DNA from: a virus
Strand: one strand, 5' to 3'
Virus record (IMG/VR): IMGVR_UViG_3300022562_001966
Span: 1 to 54,750 of that record
DNA: 54,750 nucleotides
Positions 1 to 8,278 of this stretch are shown here, one piece after another. Numbering within the stretch: the stretch's first letter is position 1; every line of letters begins with the position of its first letter. Below the pieces are notes generated by a model. The model was not told the origin of the DNA. It ran no database searches and saw nothing but the letters and a program-made list of their open reading frames with translations. Both the position numbers and the translations under genes were made by a program.

Positions 1-13
1 ATTAATTTGAGGA

Positions 14-316
14 TTATTCCATCCCTTCGAAAATTGCGGATTGGTGATTGAGTGCCAATTCATACACTTCCAGCATCATTTTTCGGCAAGCTTGAAAAAT
101 CAGTAAATCTTGAATATACCCATATTCAACAAATAGGTTATATTCAAATCGCTTGTAAACATTCTCCATTGTCGTTGCTGTATTTTTTCCATCCCTGCCA
201 TTAATTCGCTTTAAACCTCTAACTTCATCGCTATAGCCTTCAATATCTTTTGATTCAATGAATTTTTCGATCTTTTCAGGAACCAATATGCATTTTTCCA
301 TTACGCGAATGATCAT
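14..316 (-). CDS. Hypothetical protein, paralogue of the next gene upstream
   Basis: This is a 100-residue protein with no domain I recognise. The start is well placed, with GGAG eight bases before the ATG. Its layout resembles that of the 417-848 product: an xLVPexxxxxx stretch near the N-terminus, then ENVY or ETIY, a GY motif and a hydrophobic helix ending in YxxA. The two are probably distant paralogues. If the genome is circular, this is the last gene before the large terminase, the position where a small terminase is often found. No HTH is visible, so that role is only a possibility. Confidence 0.7.
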   Translation of the reverse strand: MIIRVMEKCILVPEKIEKFIESKDIEGYSDEVRGLKRINGRDGKNTATTMENVYKRFEYNLFVEYGYIQDLLIFQACRKMMLEVYELALNHQSAIFEGME

Positions 317-416
317 AATTTATTCTCCAATAAAAGTATTAAATTCCTTTTCGCTGTTTTAAGCATTAGCCATTTTTCTACTTCTACTGCAAAACAAATC
401 ATCCAAACTTGCTGGA
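317..416. other. Short intergenic stretch, nothing identified
   Basis: These 100 bases lie between two minus-strand genes of the same operon. They hold the ribosome-binding site of the 14-316 gene. I see no ORF of more than a few codons, no strong hairpin and no convincing promoter. Confidence 0.4.
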
Positions 417-848
417 TTAACTGTAATCTACCCCGCAAACATCGCCATAACCGCTGATATCAAAGCCATCAATATCTACTGTTTCCAAATCAAGGAATTC
501 CAAACGCTGATTTACAGCATTAAGATAATCTTCTGTATCTATTTCTTCATCTTCAATTAATTCCCATCGCTCATTTGGATAAGAAACAGCATAAGGGTAA
601 ATAGTTTCAAGAAACAATATGGAAGTGATGTATCTTGTATCTGTATACCCCGTTTCATCTTCACATTGTTTTTTCATCCAGTTGTAAATCGTTTCAATAT
701 AACTTGAAGATTTTATTCCTGTGCGATTATGAAATCCTTCCAAAATATGTCGGCATTTCCTCTCCATTTGATCGCATCTTGCACTCAATAATTCATTTAA
801 ATCATCTGGCACCAAGAAATGATGATCAGCTATTTTTAATATGCTCAT
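417..848 (-). CDS. Hypothetical acidic protein, paralogue of the 14-316 gene
   Basis: This 143-residue acidic protein has a strong ribosome-binding site (AAGGAG) before the ATG. It shares the FLVPDDL / ETIY / ETGY / YPYAVSY spacing with the 14-316 product, which suggests a tandem duplication followed by divergence. Its C-terminal 40 residues are rich in Asp and Glu. The start overlaps the end of the upstream gene by 23 bases, as expected for coupled translation in one operon. No function can be assigned. Confidence 0.75.
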   Translation of the reverse strand: MSILKIADHHFLVPDDLNELLSARCDQMERKCRHILEGFHNRTGIKSSSYIETIYNWMKKQCEDETGYTDTRYITSILFLETIYPYAVSYPNERWELIEDEEIDTEDYLNAVNQRLEFLDLETVDIDGFDISGYGDVCGVDYS

Positions 849-1557
849 TTTTTGTCTCCTTATCTATGACAATTACCTCCCATTTAACTTCAGGATTCTG
901 ACTAATCATATCTTGTAATTCATTCATAAATCCAAGAAACATCACAAAAGCATTTTCACCGAATTCATTGATCATTGCGTCTTTGTAATTAATTAATTCG
1001 AGTCGCAATGGTGAAATAAAATCAATTAACGATTCCGCTCCGGTTAAGCCATTCAATTCCGAAAAATCAAATCCAAATCGGCATCGCTGCATCCATGCTG
1101 GATATGGTTCTGACAATCTATATTCATCATTATCATAACCCATAAAAACAGTGCATCGATCAATCATTGGTTCTAATTGAATCAAAGTTTCATTTCCATA
1201 ACTTCCACAAACCGCACTGATTATGTGTAGAAATTCTATGCTGTCAGTTAAGTGCTGTTCAGTATAGATATCGTTTTCAGAAAGAAATTTTTCATATTGA
1301 TTTTTTGTATTTTTAATTATGAATTCCACTAAATCATCAAAATCCTTTGCCCCCATTCCATCATAGAATGACAAATTTGCCGGAGCATTGCTGAACCTGA
1401 ATAAAAGCCAGATTTCTTTTGGTAAATGGAATTGATAGTCAAGCAATTCCAACATATAGTAATCATTAACAACAGATGAAAGTCTTAAACGTTTTTTTCT
1501 GCCTTTTGATACTGCATCTTGGTCAATGACTCTGAATTCATATTCTTCATTATTCAT
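826..1557 (-). CDS. Hypothetical protein, 243 aa
   Basis: No family is recognised. The open frame extends to 1590, but the preferred start is the ATG at 1557, because it overlaps the stop of the upstream gene (TAATGAATAATG) as elsewhere in this operon. The protein looks soluble and mixed alpha/beta, with several aromatic residues and a Cys-rich MQRCRFGFDF patch near the middle. There is no signal peptide or membrane segment. It is translationally coupled to its neighbours. Confidence 0.7.
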   Translation of the reverse strand: MNNEEYEFRVIDQDAVSKGRKKRLRLSSVVNDYYMLELLDYQFHLPKEIWLLFRFSNAPANLSFYDGMGAKDFDDLVEFIIKNTKNQYEKFLSENDIYTEQHLTDSIEFLHIISAVCGSYGNETLIQLEPMIDRCTVFMGYDNDEYRLSEPYPAWMQRCRFGFDFSELNGLTGAESLIDFISPLRLELINYKDAMINEFGENAFVMFLGFMNELQDMISQNPEVKWEVIVIDKETKNEHIKNS

Positions 1558-2008
1558 TATTTTCTGTCTCATTTGTTGATTGAGTTTCACTATCGATTTT
1601 CAATTCATATTTGATCAATAATTTCTTATAAGCAATTTCATGCATATCAATTGAATGCTTATAGACTTCCACACTTTTTTTACTTTGCTCTACTTCTTCA
1701 GTCAATTGTCTTATTTTTTTACGCAAACTTTTAATTATTTTGTCTTTTGGCGTTAGGTCAATCTTCTCTTTTTTTCTATTCTTTTTGTAATTCTTGCCGC
1801 TAATCTGGTTGATTCGATCAACGTATTCACTGTGATAGTTGTAAATTAATACCCTGTTTATCTTGGCCTCTTTTGCCACATTCGAAATATTTATCTGGCT
1901 ATCTTTTGGTATTACAATTGGTCGATTATAAATCAACCTCTGCAATGCCAATTCAATGATTTCTTTTTGGTATGCTCTGATTGATCGGATTGGAGCTTGG
2001 ACTTCCAT
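1550..2008 (-). CDS. HTH plus coiled-coil DNA-binding-like protein
   Basis: A 152-residue protein with a strong ribosome-binding site (GGAGG) and ATG. Residues about 10-55 contain INISNVAKEAKINRVLIYNY, which matches the pattern of small HTH proteins found next to recombinases and integrases in mobile elements (xxxNVAxEAxxxRxxIY). A Lys-rich hinge follows, then a long heptad-like helix at about 80-130. The inferred role is a DNA-binding accessory factor with a coiled-coil dimerisation region. A direct link to the phage integrase is unproven, since that gene is 18 kb away. Confidence 0.75.
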   Translation of the reverse strand: MEVQAPIRSIRAYQKEIIELALQRLIYNRPIVIPKDSQINISNVAKEAKINRVLIYNYHSEYVDRINQISGKNYKKNRKKEKIDLTPKDKIIKSLRKKIRQLTEEVEQSKKSVEVYKHSIDMHEIAYKKLLIKYELKIDSETQSTNETENNE

Positions 2009-2409
2009 TACTTTTTACCTCCATTTTTATCAGCCAATGAATTGAGTAATTTGAATAATTCTGAATTGTGATGGCGTAAATTTGGATAGTAATGCTTTAA
2101 ATACGTTGTTTTCGTTATCAGCCATTTTCTGTTTTTGTTCTGTCTGGCCAATAGATACAATTCTCCCAAACGAAAAAAACAAATCCAGCTATCCATTACA
2201 TCATTGCAATTCGACTGGTTGGAAGGCGCTCGATTGAGAATGGCTTTAAATAATTTAATGATGATGGGCAAAGATTGCGCCCCTGTTTGTTCTTTGATTA
2301 ATTCAATGCCTAAATCATTGCCAGCAGCCAATTCAAATATCCGGCGTTCACTTTCCTCAATACGTATGTATTTTTCTCCGATACAAGCGATTAATTGATG
2401 GCCTTTCAT
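2008..2409 (-). CDS. Hypothetical protein, 133 aa
   Basis: A soluble, basic 133-residue protein with AAAGGA before its ATG. Its stop shares bases with the next start, so the two are coupled. It has a helical middle with Arg, Lys and Trp residues and a C-terminus ending in Lys-Lys. No known domain is recognised. Confidence 0.7.
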   Translation of the reverse strand: MKGHQLIACIGEKYIRIEESERRIFELAAGNDLGIELIKEQTGAQSLPIIIKLFKAILNRAPSNQSNCNDVMDSWICFFRLGELYLLARQNKNRKWLITKTTYLKHYYPNLRHHNSELFKLLNSLADKNGGKK

Positions 2410-2458
2410 GGTTTGATCCTTTGCTTTTGTTCTGAGTTTCTTTTTCCTCGTTTATTAA

Positions 2459-2770
2459 TTAGTCACTGTATTGCATAGCGGCTAAAAAAAGCTTGTGAAC
2501 GGTTTTTAACGCATTTTTATAAATCACTTCTGACTGTTTTTTGCTCTTGCAGAAATCCGCATATAGATCGATGATTTCTGTTTTTCTTTCAATCAATGTT
2601 TGATGCAATCCGAATAAAAAATCGGCTTTTAAGTAATCGTTTGGAAGGGAATTTAAATGGTCAAAACCATCGTGATGGTAGATTTTTGCGATTGAATTCA
2701 TTTCTTTTGGAATGATTATAATTTGATCATGAAGCTTTATTTGAATTTGATTATTATTTGTCATGGTCAT
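2459..2770 (-). CDS. Hypothetical protein, 103 aa
   Basis: A small, mostly helical soluble protein. Two in-frame ATGs lie six bases apart after AGGATG, and the first is used here. An IIIIPKE segment near the N-terminus recalls the LVPE segment of the 14-316 and 417-848 products, so it may belong to the same loose family, but the rest does not align convincingly. Confidence 0.65.
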   Translation of the reverse strand: MTMTNNNQIQIKLHDQIIIIPKEMNSIAKIYHHDGFDHLNSLPNDYLKADFLFGLHQTLIERKTEIIDLYADFCKSKKQSEVIYKNALKTVHKLFLAAMQYSD

Positions 2771-2786
2771 TCATCCTGTTTATTAA

Positions 2787-3119
2787 TTATTCTAATTTCC
2801 CTGTTACTTCAATTTCATCAAATGTATCCATATCCAGCCAGACGCTATCTTGATGCTTTAAACAGCATTCCGATATGTGCTTTAATAATTCGATGGCTTT
2901 TGAGGCGCTTCCCGCATTGTGATCAAGTTCTAGTTCTCGGTGGAAAGCTGAATTCGTTTGGATGGATTTCAGCATTCTATTGACTTGATAAAAGGCAATG
3001 GCCCCTGTCATGCCAGCAATGTATTTAATGCCTTTTCCGGTATAGATGGCGTAGAAATGGGGATTGAGATTGCGATTGAAATTGATCAATTCATCTTCAA
3101 TTTTGATGCTGCATTGCAT
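2787..3119 (-). CDS. Hypothetical protein, 110 aa
   Basis: A 110-residue protein. The ATG at 3119 is chosen over the TTG at 3125 because AAGGAT sits eight bases upstream of it. It contains a Gly/Ala-rich weakly hydrophobic segment (IAGMTGAIAFYQV) and an acidic C-terminus. No family is recognised. Confidence 0.65.
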   Translation of the reverse strand: MQCSIKIEDELINFNRNLNPHFYAIYTGKGIKYIAGMTGAIAFYQVNRMLKSIQTNSAFHRELELDHNAGSASKAIELLKHISECCLKHQDSVWLDMDTFDEIEVTGKLE

Positions 3120-3232
3120 TGCCAAATATCCTTATTTTGGCGAAATGGAATATTTCTAATTGTTATTGTAACGACAATTGTAATTTTTGCTTGTATTATT
3201 TTAGGTTATTTTTTAACCTGCCTTAAAAGCAA

Positions 3233-3253
3233 AAGAGCGCAAAATGCGCTCTT
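3233..3253 (-). terminator. Rho-independent terminator after the 3260-3583 gene
   Basis: A perfect 8-bp stem (AAGAGCGC / GCGCTCTT) with a 5-base loop is followed on the minus strand by TTTTGCTTTT. It lies just downstream of the 3260-3583 stop. A second AT-rich hairpin (AGGTTA / TAACCT) follows at 3213-3229. Confidence 0.75.
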
Positions 3254-3259
3254 AAAGAT

Positions 3260-3583
3260 TTATGGCCAGAACGGATTCAGCATCCATTCTGTTATCGCTT
3301 CAATGTATTTCTTATCCAGAAAGCTTACGGCCTGTACCAAATCAAACTCATTGTCATTTGAATGAGACCAGACCATCAAAGCAAATTGAAGTAAAATAAT
3401 TTGGCCGGTTGAAGCGGTTGCAAAATAGTCATCCACTCTTTGAATGTCATATTCTGGCGAAAATTTATCAAAATTAAACAGCCTGTGAATATGGATGCCT
3501 TTTTCAGCCAGCCAATCAAAATAATGCCGTTGCTCTGCTGTCATGTCGCATTTGATATCAAAATCCTGATCCCATATTTTCAT
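3260..3583 (-). CDS. Hypothetical acidic protein, 107 aa
   Basis: A 107-residue acidic protein rich in aromatic residues, with AAAGGGG before the ATG. It ends directly before a strong terminator, so it is the last gene of the transcript that begins near 4350. No motif is recognised. Confidence 0.7.
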   Translation of the reverse strand: MKIWDQDFDIKCDMTAEQRHYFDWLAEKGIHIHRLFNFDKFSPEYDIQRVDDYFATASTGQIILLQFALMVWSHSNDNEFDLVQAVSFLDKKYIEAITEWMLNPFWP

Positions 3584-3606
3584 AATATTTACCCCTTTCT
3601 TTTTGG

Positions 3607-4002
3607 TTAATTAACAGGCAATGGCCCTATAATACTGGTTGCCATACTTTCAATTTGCTCTTGCGCTGTTCGGCCATCTTCTGACACGAAATGCAATTCT
3701 GTAATCCGGCAAACGCACGCTCGATTGCGGCAACTGTATTGCAGAGCAAATTCATTATTGCCATTCAGGAACGGAAAATTGAATGACATATATGCCTTTC
3801 GATTTTCCGTAATCAAAGTAACTTTCTCTGCTATATCTGTTGATACCAGAACATCATCAATTACCGGAACTCGATTACGATCAATTTGATCAATGGGCAT
3901 AAAACCTGTTACTGGCGATAATACAACGCGCCCAAATCGGTTCTGGTAAACGAATGGCTGATTGGTTTCTGGTATTGACCAGTCGTAATTTCGAGTAGCC
4001 AT
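3607..4002 (-). CDS. Hypothetical protein, 131 aa
   Basis: A mostly beta-strand protein by composition, with AAGGA close before the ATG. It contains a Cys pair (RACVCRI) and a conserved-looking YQNRFGRVVLSP segment. There is no signal peptide. Function unknown. Confidence 0.7.
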   Translation of the reverse strand: MATRNYDWSIPETNQPFVYQNRFGRVVLSPVTGFMPIDQIDRNRVPVIDDVLVSTDIAEKVTLITENRKAYMSFNFPFLNGNNEFALQYSCRNRACVCRITELHFVSEDGRTAQEQIESMATSIIGPLPVN

Positions 4003-4048
4003 GATCCTTATTCCTGTAATTAAGTGAGGTGGGGCTTTCGCCCCTTCC
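4003..4048. other. GC-rich hairpin between genes
   Basis: GGGGC and GCCCC flank a four-base loop in the gap between 3607-4002 and 4049-4285. It has no T-run on the minus strand, so it is more likely an mRNA-stabilising stem than a terminator. Confidence 0.35.
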
Positions 4049-4285
4049 TTATAAATATCGATAAATTCCGTCTTTTACACAAATGACAGTCGGTTCATAA
4101 ATCGCCTTTAGCATGTTCTTTTTTGATCGACTGATTTTCATTTTTTGACAATTAACCGGAGTGCCATCGACTGTGAACCCACCGGCAAGCTTGATTGAAT
4201 TTCCTGAATCTGGGGCATTCAGCACTTCTCCAACCACTTCACCATACATATTCAACATTGCTGCTCGACCTTGATTGCTTGGCAT
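4049..4285 (-). CDS. Hypothetical small basic protein, 78 aa
   Basis: A small basic protein with GAGAGGAAACAAA before its ATG. It is the first gene after a strong operator-type promoter at 4324-4351, so it should be abundant early. The N-terminal half is Gly- and Asn-rich and the middle is Lys-rich (KMKISRSKK). No domain is recognised. Confidence 0.7.
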   Translation of the reverse strand: MPSNQGRAAMLNMYGEVVGEVLNAPDSGNSIKLAGGFTVDGTPVNCQKMKISRSKKNMLKAIYEPTVICVKDGIYRYL

Positions 4286-4323
4286 TTTGTTTCCTCTCTC
4301 ATTCGCTGCTTTGTATAGTTATA

Positions 4324-4351
4324 ATTATAGTCAATTTGCGCTAATTGTCAA
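4324..4351 (-). promoter_or_regulatory. Operator-type sigma70 promoter (site A)
   Basis: On the minus strand, TTGACA (4346-4351) and TATAAT (4324-4329) are perfect consensus boxes, 16 bases apart. The spacer holds the palindrome-like CAATTTG-CG-CTAATTG (plus-strand 4332-4347), a one-mismatch version of the operator at sites D and E. It reads into the 4049-4285 gene. Confidence 0.8.
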
Positions 4352-4365
4352 AGAGAAATTATGAA

Positions 4366-4764
4366 TCAATAGAAAATATTCTCTGGAAACGAAAGCAATC
4401 TAACAAATGATACTTTTTTGATTTCAGTAATCCGCTTTCTTTTTACAAGTTCACAAACGACTTTATGAACTTGCTTTGCTTGCTCAATGTTTGTTGTTCG
4501 ATAACATTGCCTTTGATCAACCCCCCGCCAAATACCGCATCGCTTTGTAAATATCATTGTTTCAAAAATAATCACATCATTGTGCTTATCACGACCATGC
4601 TCAACTGACAGTAACACTGTTGAAATTCGGCATCCGTTGACATAATTTTCAGCCAACTGATTATTCCATTTTGGATATTCCCTTTTGTAATTAAGATAAT
4701 CAATAAAATTAAATGCTTTTATTTCACCGCTTTCATCAAATGTAAAAAACAGTCGATCATCCAT
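4366..4764 (-). CDS. Hypothetical protein, 132 aa
   Basis: The open frame reaches 4806 through TTG codons. The ATG at 4764 is preferred because AAGGA lies ten bases before it. The protein is soluble, with a basic C-terminal half. It is coupled to the upstream 4779-5144 gene. No known domain. Confidence 0.65.
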   Translation of the reverse strand: MDDRLFFTFDESGEIKAFNFIDYLNYKREYPKWNNQLAENYVNGCRISTVLLSVEHGRDKHNDVIIFETMIFTKRCGIWRGVDQRQCYRTTNIEQAKQVHKVVCELVKRKRITEIKKVSFVRLLSFPENIFY

Positions 4765-4778
4765 TAGTGATGATTCCT

Positions 4779-5144
4779 TCAATATTTTAATTTTTTCGGC
4801 AAACAATCCATTTTCTTATTTGCAGATTCAAATATGGCTAAATACTTTTTTGGCACTTTCATATCATTATCAAATTCAGCATCACCAAAATAAGCATGGC
4901 CACGATCAATTAAGCCGTTAGATTCCGAACCGATATCCTTTACTAACACCAATCGTGCAAATACAGGAATTCCAACTTCACTGACTACGGTTCGTTTTGG
5001 CGGCCAAACTTCTGATACTTTTTCCGAGTGTTCATAATCGATAATATCTTGATATTGATCGTCATAACACCACTCACATTTCCATTCGTAACAAGACTTG
5101 ACGCGAATGGAATCTTTAAATTCTTTTGTATTGTATATGCTCAT
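4779..5144 (-). CDS. Hypothetical protein with Cys cluster, 121 aa
   Basis: A 121-residue protein whose start overlaps the stop of the previous gene (TAATGA) behind AAGGG. Near the N-terminus it carries C-x4-C-x2-C (CYEWKCEWC), which could bind a metal, although a fourth ligand is not obvious. The C-terminal tail is basic. Function unknown. Confidence 0.7.
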   Translation of the reverse strand: MSIYNTKEFKDSIRVKSCYEWKCEWCYDDQYQDIIDYEHSEKVSEVWPPKRTVVSEVGIPVFARLVLVKDIGSESNGLIDRGHAYFGDAEFDNDMKVPKKYLAIFESANKKMDCLPKKLKY

Positions 5145-5368
5145 TACCCTTGCGCCTTCTCATATTCTTTAACCAGCTTTTCAGCGTATTTTTTAATCCG
5201 CTCTTTGTATTCAGGTTCATCTGGCACCCAAACACCATAACGCTTCAAACCTTGTTCTTCTCGTCTTGCTTTAAACGCGGTAATCGCTCGTCTGTCTCTT
5301 GCGCGTTTCATTTCCAATTGTTTTGGTGTCAATTCGTCCACTGTGGGAACATATCGCTCGTATGCCAT
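5144..5368 (-). CDS. Small basic protein, possibly ribbon-helix-helix-like
   Basis: A 74-residue basic protein. The stretch LKRYGVWVPDEPEYKERIKK resembles the strand-helix start of RHH or antitoxin-type DNA-binding proteins, where a VxVWVP strand precedes two helices. A basic helix comes before it. The gene follows promoter site B directly. The DNA-binding role is inferred from pattern only. Confidence 0.65.
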   Translation of the reverse strand: MAYERYVPTVDELTPKQLEMKRARDRRAITAFKARREEQGLKRYGVWVPDEPEYKERIKKYAEKLVKEYEKAQG

Positions 5369-5422
5369 TTTGAAGTCTCTCTTTATTTGTTGATGAATTG
5401 TTTATTCAACACTCACTCTAAC

Positions 5423-5451
5423 AGAGTAGGCAATGAGTGCTAATCTGTCAA
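5423..5451 (-). promoter_or_regulatory. Operator-type promoter (site B)
   Basis: On the minus strand, TTGACA (5446-5451) lies 17 bases from TACTCT (5423-5428). The spacer holds CAATGAG-TG-CTAATCT, a diverged copy of the shared operator. It overlaps the 3' end of the 5440-6462 gene and reads into 5144-5368. Confidence 0.65.
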
Positions 5452-6462
5452 ATGATTTAATGTTTCAGGGTTGATATCCTGATTCACACTGGTATCACGA
5501 ACAAACACAATGCGACTGCCAATCGGTTTGTTTTTATGCTCGCCTTTGTAATAGCGTTCATTTATAAGCTGCCGAAAAAACCATCGGCGATAATGCGCTT
5601 TCCGATCACTGTCACTAACCAAATGTTTGCCAACTGTCTGTTTTTGCCATTTGCCGTGATTTAATGGCTCTATGTGTTTTGGCTCTTTTGATTCGGGATA
5701 ACCGCTCTCAATTGCGCCGGGAAAACTTGAGCAATATACCCCCAACATCACAACAAGTCGTGAAATGATGAATTGCAGATGCGAATCTGTTTCTGTTTCT
5801 TTAGACAAATGATCGTATTCGAATTTATTGAATTTACCCAATATTTTTACGTACTCATCATAATTCTGAGATTTCAGCACAGGCAACAATTCACTTTCAG
5901 GAATACAAATTCGTAAAAGTGGCGATACAAGATTGCCGGATTCAACTTTATCCGTGAAATAATTTATTGCTAGGGTTTTATCATTTGCATAATCCCCGCC
6001 GCGATTCATTTTGACTTTGCCAAGTCCTGCTAATTCTGCAAAATTCAGCATGACTTTTTCACGCTCATCTGGCGACATGTAAGAGACCAGCAAACCTTTT
6101 ACTTCTATACCATCGATCGAAAATCCTTTTGGCATCGCCAATATGAATATATCATGCGGCATTTTGAAATGTTCAAGAGTGCTGAAATCGCATTTCGCTT
6201 CATAAAGTGATTTCAGTAATTCAGAACTGGCTGGGAAAATAACATTCCGATCAGAATGGTTGATCCATTGATTTTCCTCCATTAACACAACGGTATCCAT
6301 CGATGGCAATAAATCTTTAACAACATTTGATTTATACAAATAAGTCATTGCCTCTTTATATGCGGCCTTACCTTTTTTCTTGGATTTTTTATTGATGCCT
6401 CGCGTCTTTCGAATGGTTTTTTCCATCGTATCGATAAGCAAAGAATAATAATCGTATTTCAT
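5440..6462 (-). CDS. Conserved-looking phage/mobile-element protein, 340 aa
   Basis: The ATG at 6462 is preferred over the longer frame (to 6546) because AGGA precedes it. The last 60 residues contain HYRRWFFRQLINERYYKG and GSRIVFVRDT, a pattern I associate with proteins of unknown function in phages and integrative elements. A Lys-rich segment lies at about residues 20-35. There is no membrane segment. It is one of the larger early products and its role is unknown. Confidence 0.7.
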   Translation of the reverse strand: MKYDYYSLLIDTMEKTIRKTRGINKKSKKKGKAAYKEAMTYLYKSNVVKDLLPSMDTVVLMEENQWINHSDRNVIFPASSELLKSLYEAKCDFSTLEHFKMPHDIFILAMPKGFSIDGIEVKGLLVSYMSPDEREKVMLNFAELAGLGKVKMNRGGDYANDKTLAINYFTDKVESGNLVSPLLRICIPESELLPVLKSQNYDEYVKILGKFNKFEYDHLSKETETDSHLQFIISRLVVMLGVYCSSFPGAIESGYPESKEPKHIEPLNHGKWQKQTVGKHLVSDSDRKAHYRRWFFRQLINERYYKGEHKNKPIGSRIVFVRDTSVNQDINPETLNHLTD

Positions 6463-6499
6463 AATAGTTTGATCCTGATTTTGTTTATCGCCTATTCCC

Positions 6500-6823
6500 T
6501 CAATCAAGAGGGAATAGGGAATGGAATTTGTTGCGTAAACTTTCAACCATTTTTATTTGTTGCTCGCCAGATTCGTCAAGTAGGGATTGCAAAAATTCCC
6601 TGACAGGCAAATTATAATCGCCATCAACTTCAAATTGAGTCATTAAAACATTGTCGCAATTGACCACCAAGACTGGCTTAAAAAGTCCAGTAAAACCCAT
6701 TTTAAATTCAAGGTTGAATTCTTCACCATTCTTTTCAATTTTTGCAAAATAATGGCGAATATTTTCACCGCGATTAATGTCTTTCAAGTTTTTAACTTTC
6801 ATATATTCTGGCAATTCGATCAT
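6500..6823 (-). CDS. Hypothetical protein, 107 aa
   Basis: The start is set to the ATG at 6823. The longer frame would begin inside promoter site C, whose transcript starts near 6855. The protein is soluble and mixed alpha/beta with no recognised motif. It is the first gene after site C. Confidence 0.65.
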   Translation of the reverse strand: MIELPEYMKVKNLKDINRGENIRHYFAKIEKNGEEFNLEFKMGFTGLFKPVLVVNCDNVLMTQFEVDGDYNLPVREFLQSLLDESGEQQIKMVESLRNKFHSLFPLD

Positions 6824-6860
6824 GGTATTTCTCACTCTTGGTTGTTTTTCACACAATTGA

Positions 6861-6889
6861 AGTATATGCGCTTTGCGCTAATTGTGCAA
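6861..6889 (-). promoter_or_regulatory. Operator-type promoter (site C)
   Basis: On the minus strand, TTGCAC (6884-6889) lies 17 bases from TATACT (6861-6866). The spacer contains the CTAATTG half-site and the same GCGC centre seen at site A. It reads into 6500-6823. Confidence 0.75.
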
Positions 6890-6941
6890 GAGGATACGCA
6901 AGAAATATTTAACTAACTGACTTTGTGGTTTGGAAAGGAAT

Positions 6942-6962
6942 CAGGGGCCATGAAAACCCCTG
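6942..6962 (-). terminator. Possible weak terminator after 6975-7268
   Basis: CAGGGG and CCCCTG form a 6-bp stem around a 9-base loop just downstream of the 6975 stop. The run after it (ATTCCTTT) is only weakly T-rich, so termination may be partial. Confidence 0.4.
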
Positions 6963-6974
6963 TAATCGTTATTC

Positions 6975-7268
6975 TTATTTTCTCATGCGCTTATCGGCTT
7001 TAGGATAAAACGGCGCTGGATCGGCAATGCCATCCCATTGGGCTAGAAAATCAACGGCCTCTTGGTGCGTTCCGAAACAAATACGGCCATTATTCACAAA
7101 GTCTCGATCAAGATCACAGAAAACGCCGACTGTGTATATCATTCGATGTATGCCGTAAAATTTACCATCAATTATGCGTATATGACGATATCCGGCGTGA
7201 AAAAGATGCAGAAATAATGCAAATTCTTCTGGACTAAAATCCTCAGCTTGAGAATCAATAAATTGCAT
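6975..7268 (-). CDS. Hypothetical protein, 97 aa
   Basis: A small protein rich in Phe, His and aromatics in its first half, with a basic tail. The ribosome-binding site is weak. It lies between a possible weak terminator and the three-gene paralogous block. No family is recognised. Confidence 0.6.
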   Translation of the reverse strand: MQFIDSQAEDFSPEEFALFLHLFHAGYRHIRIIDGKFYGIHRMIYTVGVFCDLDRDFVNNGRICFGTHQEAVDFLAQWDGIADPAPFYPKADKRMRK

Positions 7269-7288
7269 ATTAATTGCTCTGGGAATGA

Positions 7289-8278
7289 TTAATGAATAAT
7301 TGGATTCATTTCGGTTTCAGCATCTTGTGATTTTATGGCTCTCTCATAAAGTGTATAGATAATGGTTTCTGTTAAAAATGCAATTGTGCATTTTTCAATA
7401 AATACATCTTTATCTACATTCATTATCTCTGCTAATTCTAATGCAGCATTAATATCATTTTCTTTTATCACATTATGTAGTTTTTCTTTATCATCTTTTG
7501 ACCATGTTTTTATAGTCTTTGTGAAATATGACACCATTCGATTATAGAAAATGGATAATTTATACATGCCAATTGAAAATAACAAAGCTTCTGTATAACC
7601 TGAATTTCTTAATGAAACGCATTTTTTAATACTGTATTCAAGCCGATAATCAAATTCCATTGAGTTAGCCTGTTCTAAATAACCATCCCTTTCAGATTCA
7701 CTCAGACTGATATAGGCGCACTCACCATGATCTTCTATTGATGGGCATTCTTTTGAGAGAAAATATTTATATCCTTCTTTATAATTTTTGTTATCAATGA
7801 AAGTTGCTAAGTCTGGATGCTCTGATTTCAATCTGCCAAGCAACAAATCTTCAACTTCAATCATCTGATTATTGTATAGATTGATATAATTGACAATCTG
7901 AATTAAGAACTGATAACCAAGTTGCAACTTCTTATTTAATACATAATCATTTTCACTATTCTCTAAAATATCTGACAATACATTTATGCTTGGCTCATTA
8001 ATATTTGAATCATTTCTCAGATTCATATCCTCAACAACAAGATCAGCAATTGAATCCCTTGCTTGCCATACCAGAATTTGTTTCTCGAATACTCGATTCA
8101 GTGAAATAAGATCATAAATACATTGCTTGATACCAACGGAATGATTCACTTGCATAAACAGCATAAATCCAGCAATTGGACGACTGATTTTCATATCCTT
8201 TATTCTGTTGTCTATAAATTCTTTTTCACCATCAAGAAATAATTTCGGAATGAGTAATTCTGTATTTTCATTATTCAT
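7289..8278 (-). CDS. Hypothetical helical protein, third gene of a paralogous block
   Basis: A 329-residue, mostly helical protein. The ATG at 8278, behind AAGGAT and overlapping the stop of the previous gene, is chosen over the longer frame. It may share an ancestor with the two genes before it: similar length, helical make-up and a late segment (ALLFSIGMYKLSIFYNRM) that loosely matches their NALGFYYF / SAIGLRFL segments. That match is weak. Function unknown. Confidence 0.7.
   Translation of the reverse strand: MNNENTELLIPKLFLDGEKEFIDNRIKDMKISRPIAGFMLFMQVNHSVGIKQCIYDLISLNRVFEKQILVWQARDSIADLVVEDMNLRNDSNINEPSINVLSDILENSENDYVLNKKLQLGYQFLIQIVNYINLYNNQMIEVEDLLLGRLKSEHPDLATFIDNKNYKEGYKYFLSKECPSIEDHGECAYISLSESERDGYLEQANSMEFDYRLEYSIKKCVSLRNSGYTEALLFSIGMYKLSIFYNRMVSYFTKTIKTWSKDDKEKLHNVIKENDINAALELAEIMNVDKDVFIEKCTIAFLTETIIYTLYERAIKSQDAETEMNPIIH

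Noticed and set aside
5028-5443. Two plus-strand frames opposite 4779-5368
   Set aside because: They are antisense to two well-supported genes with overlapping start and stop codons.
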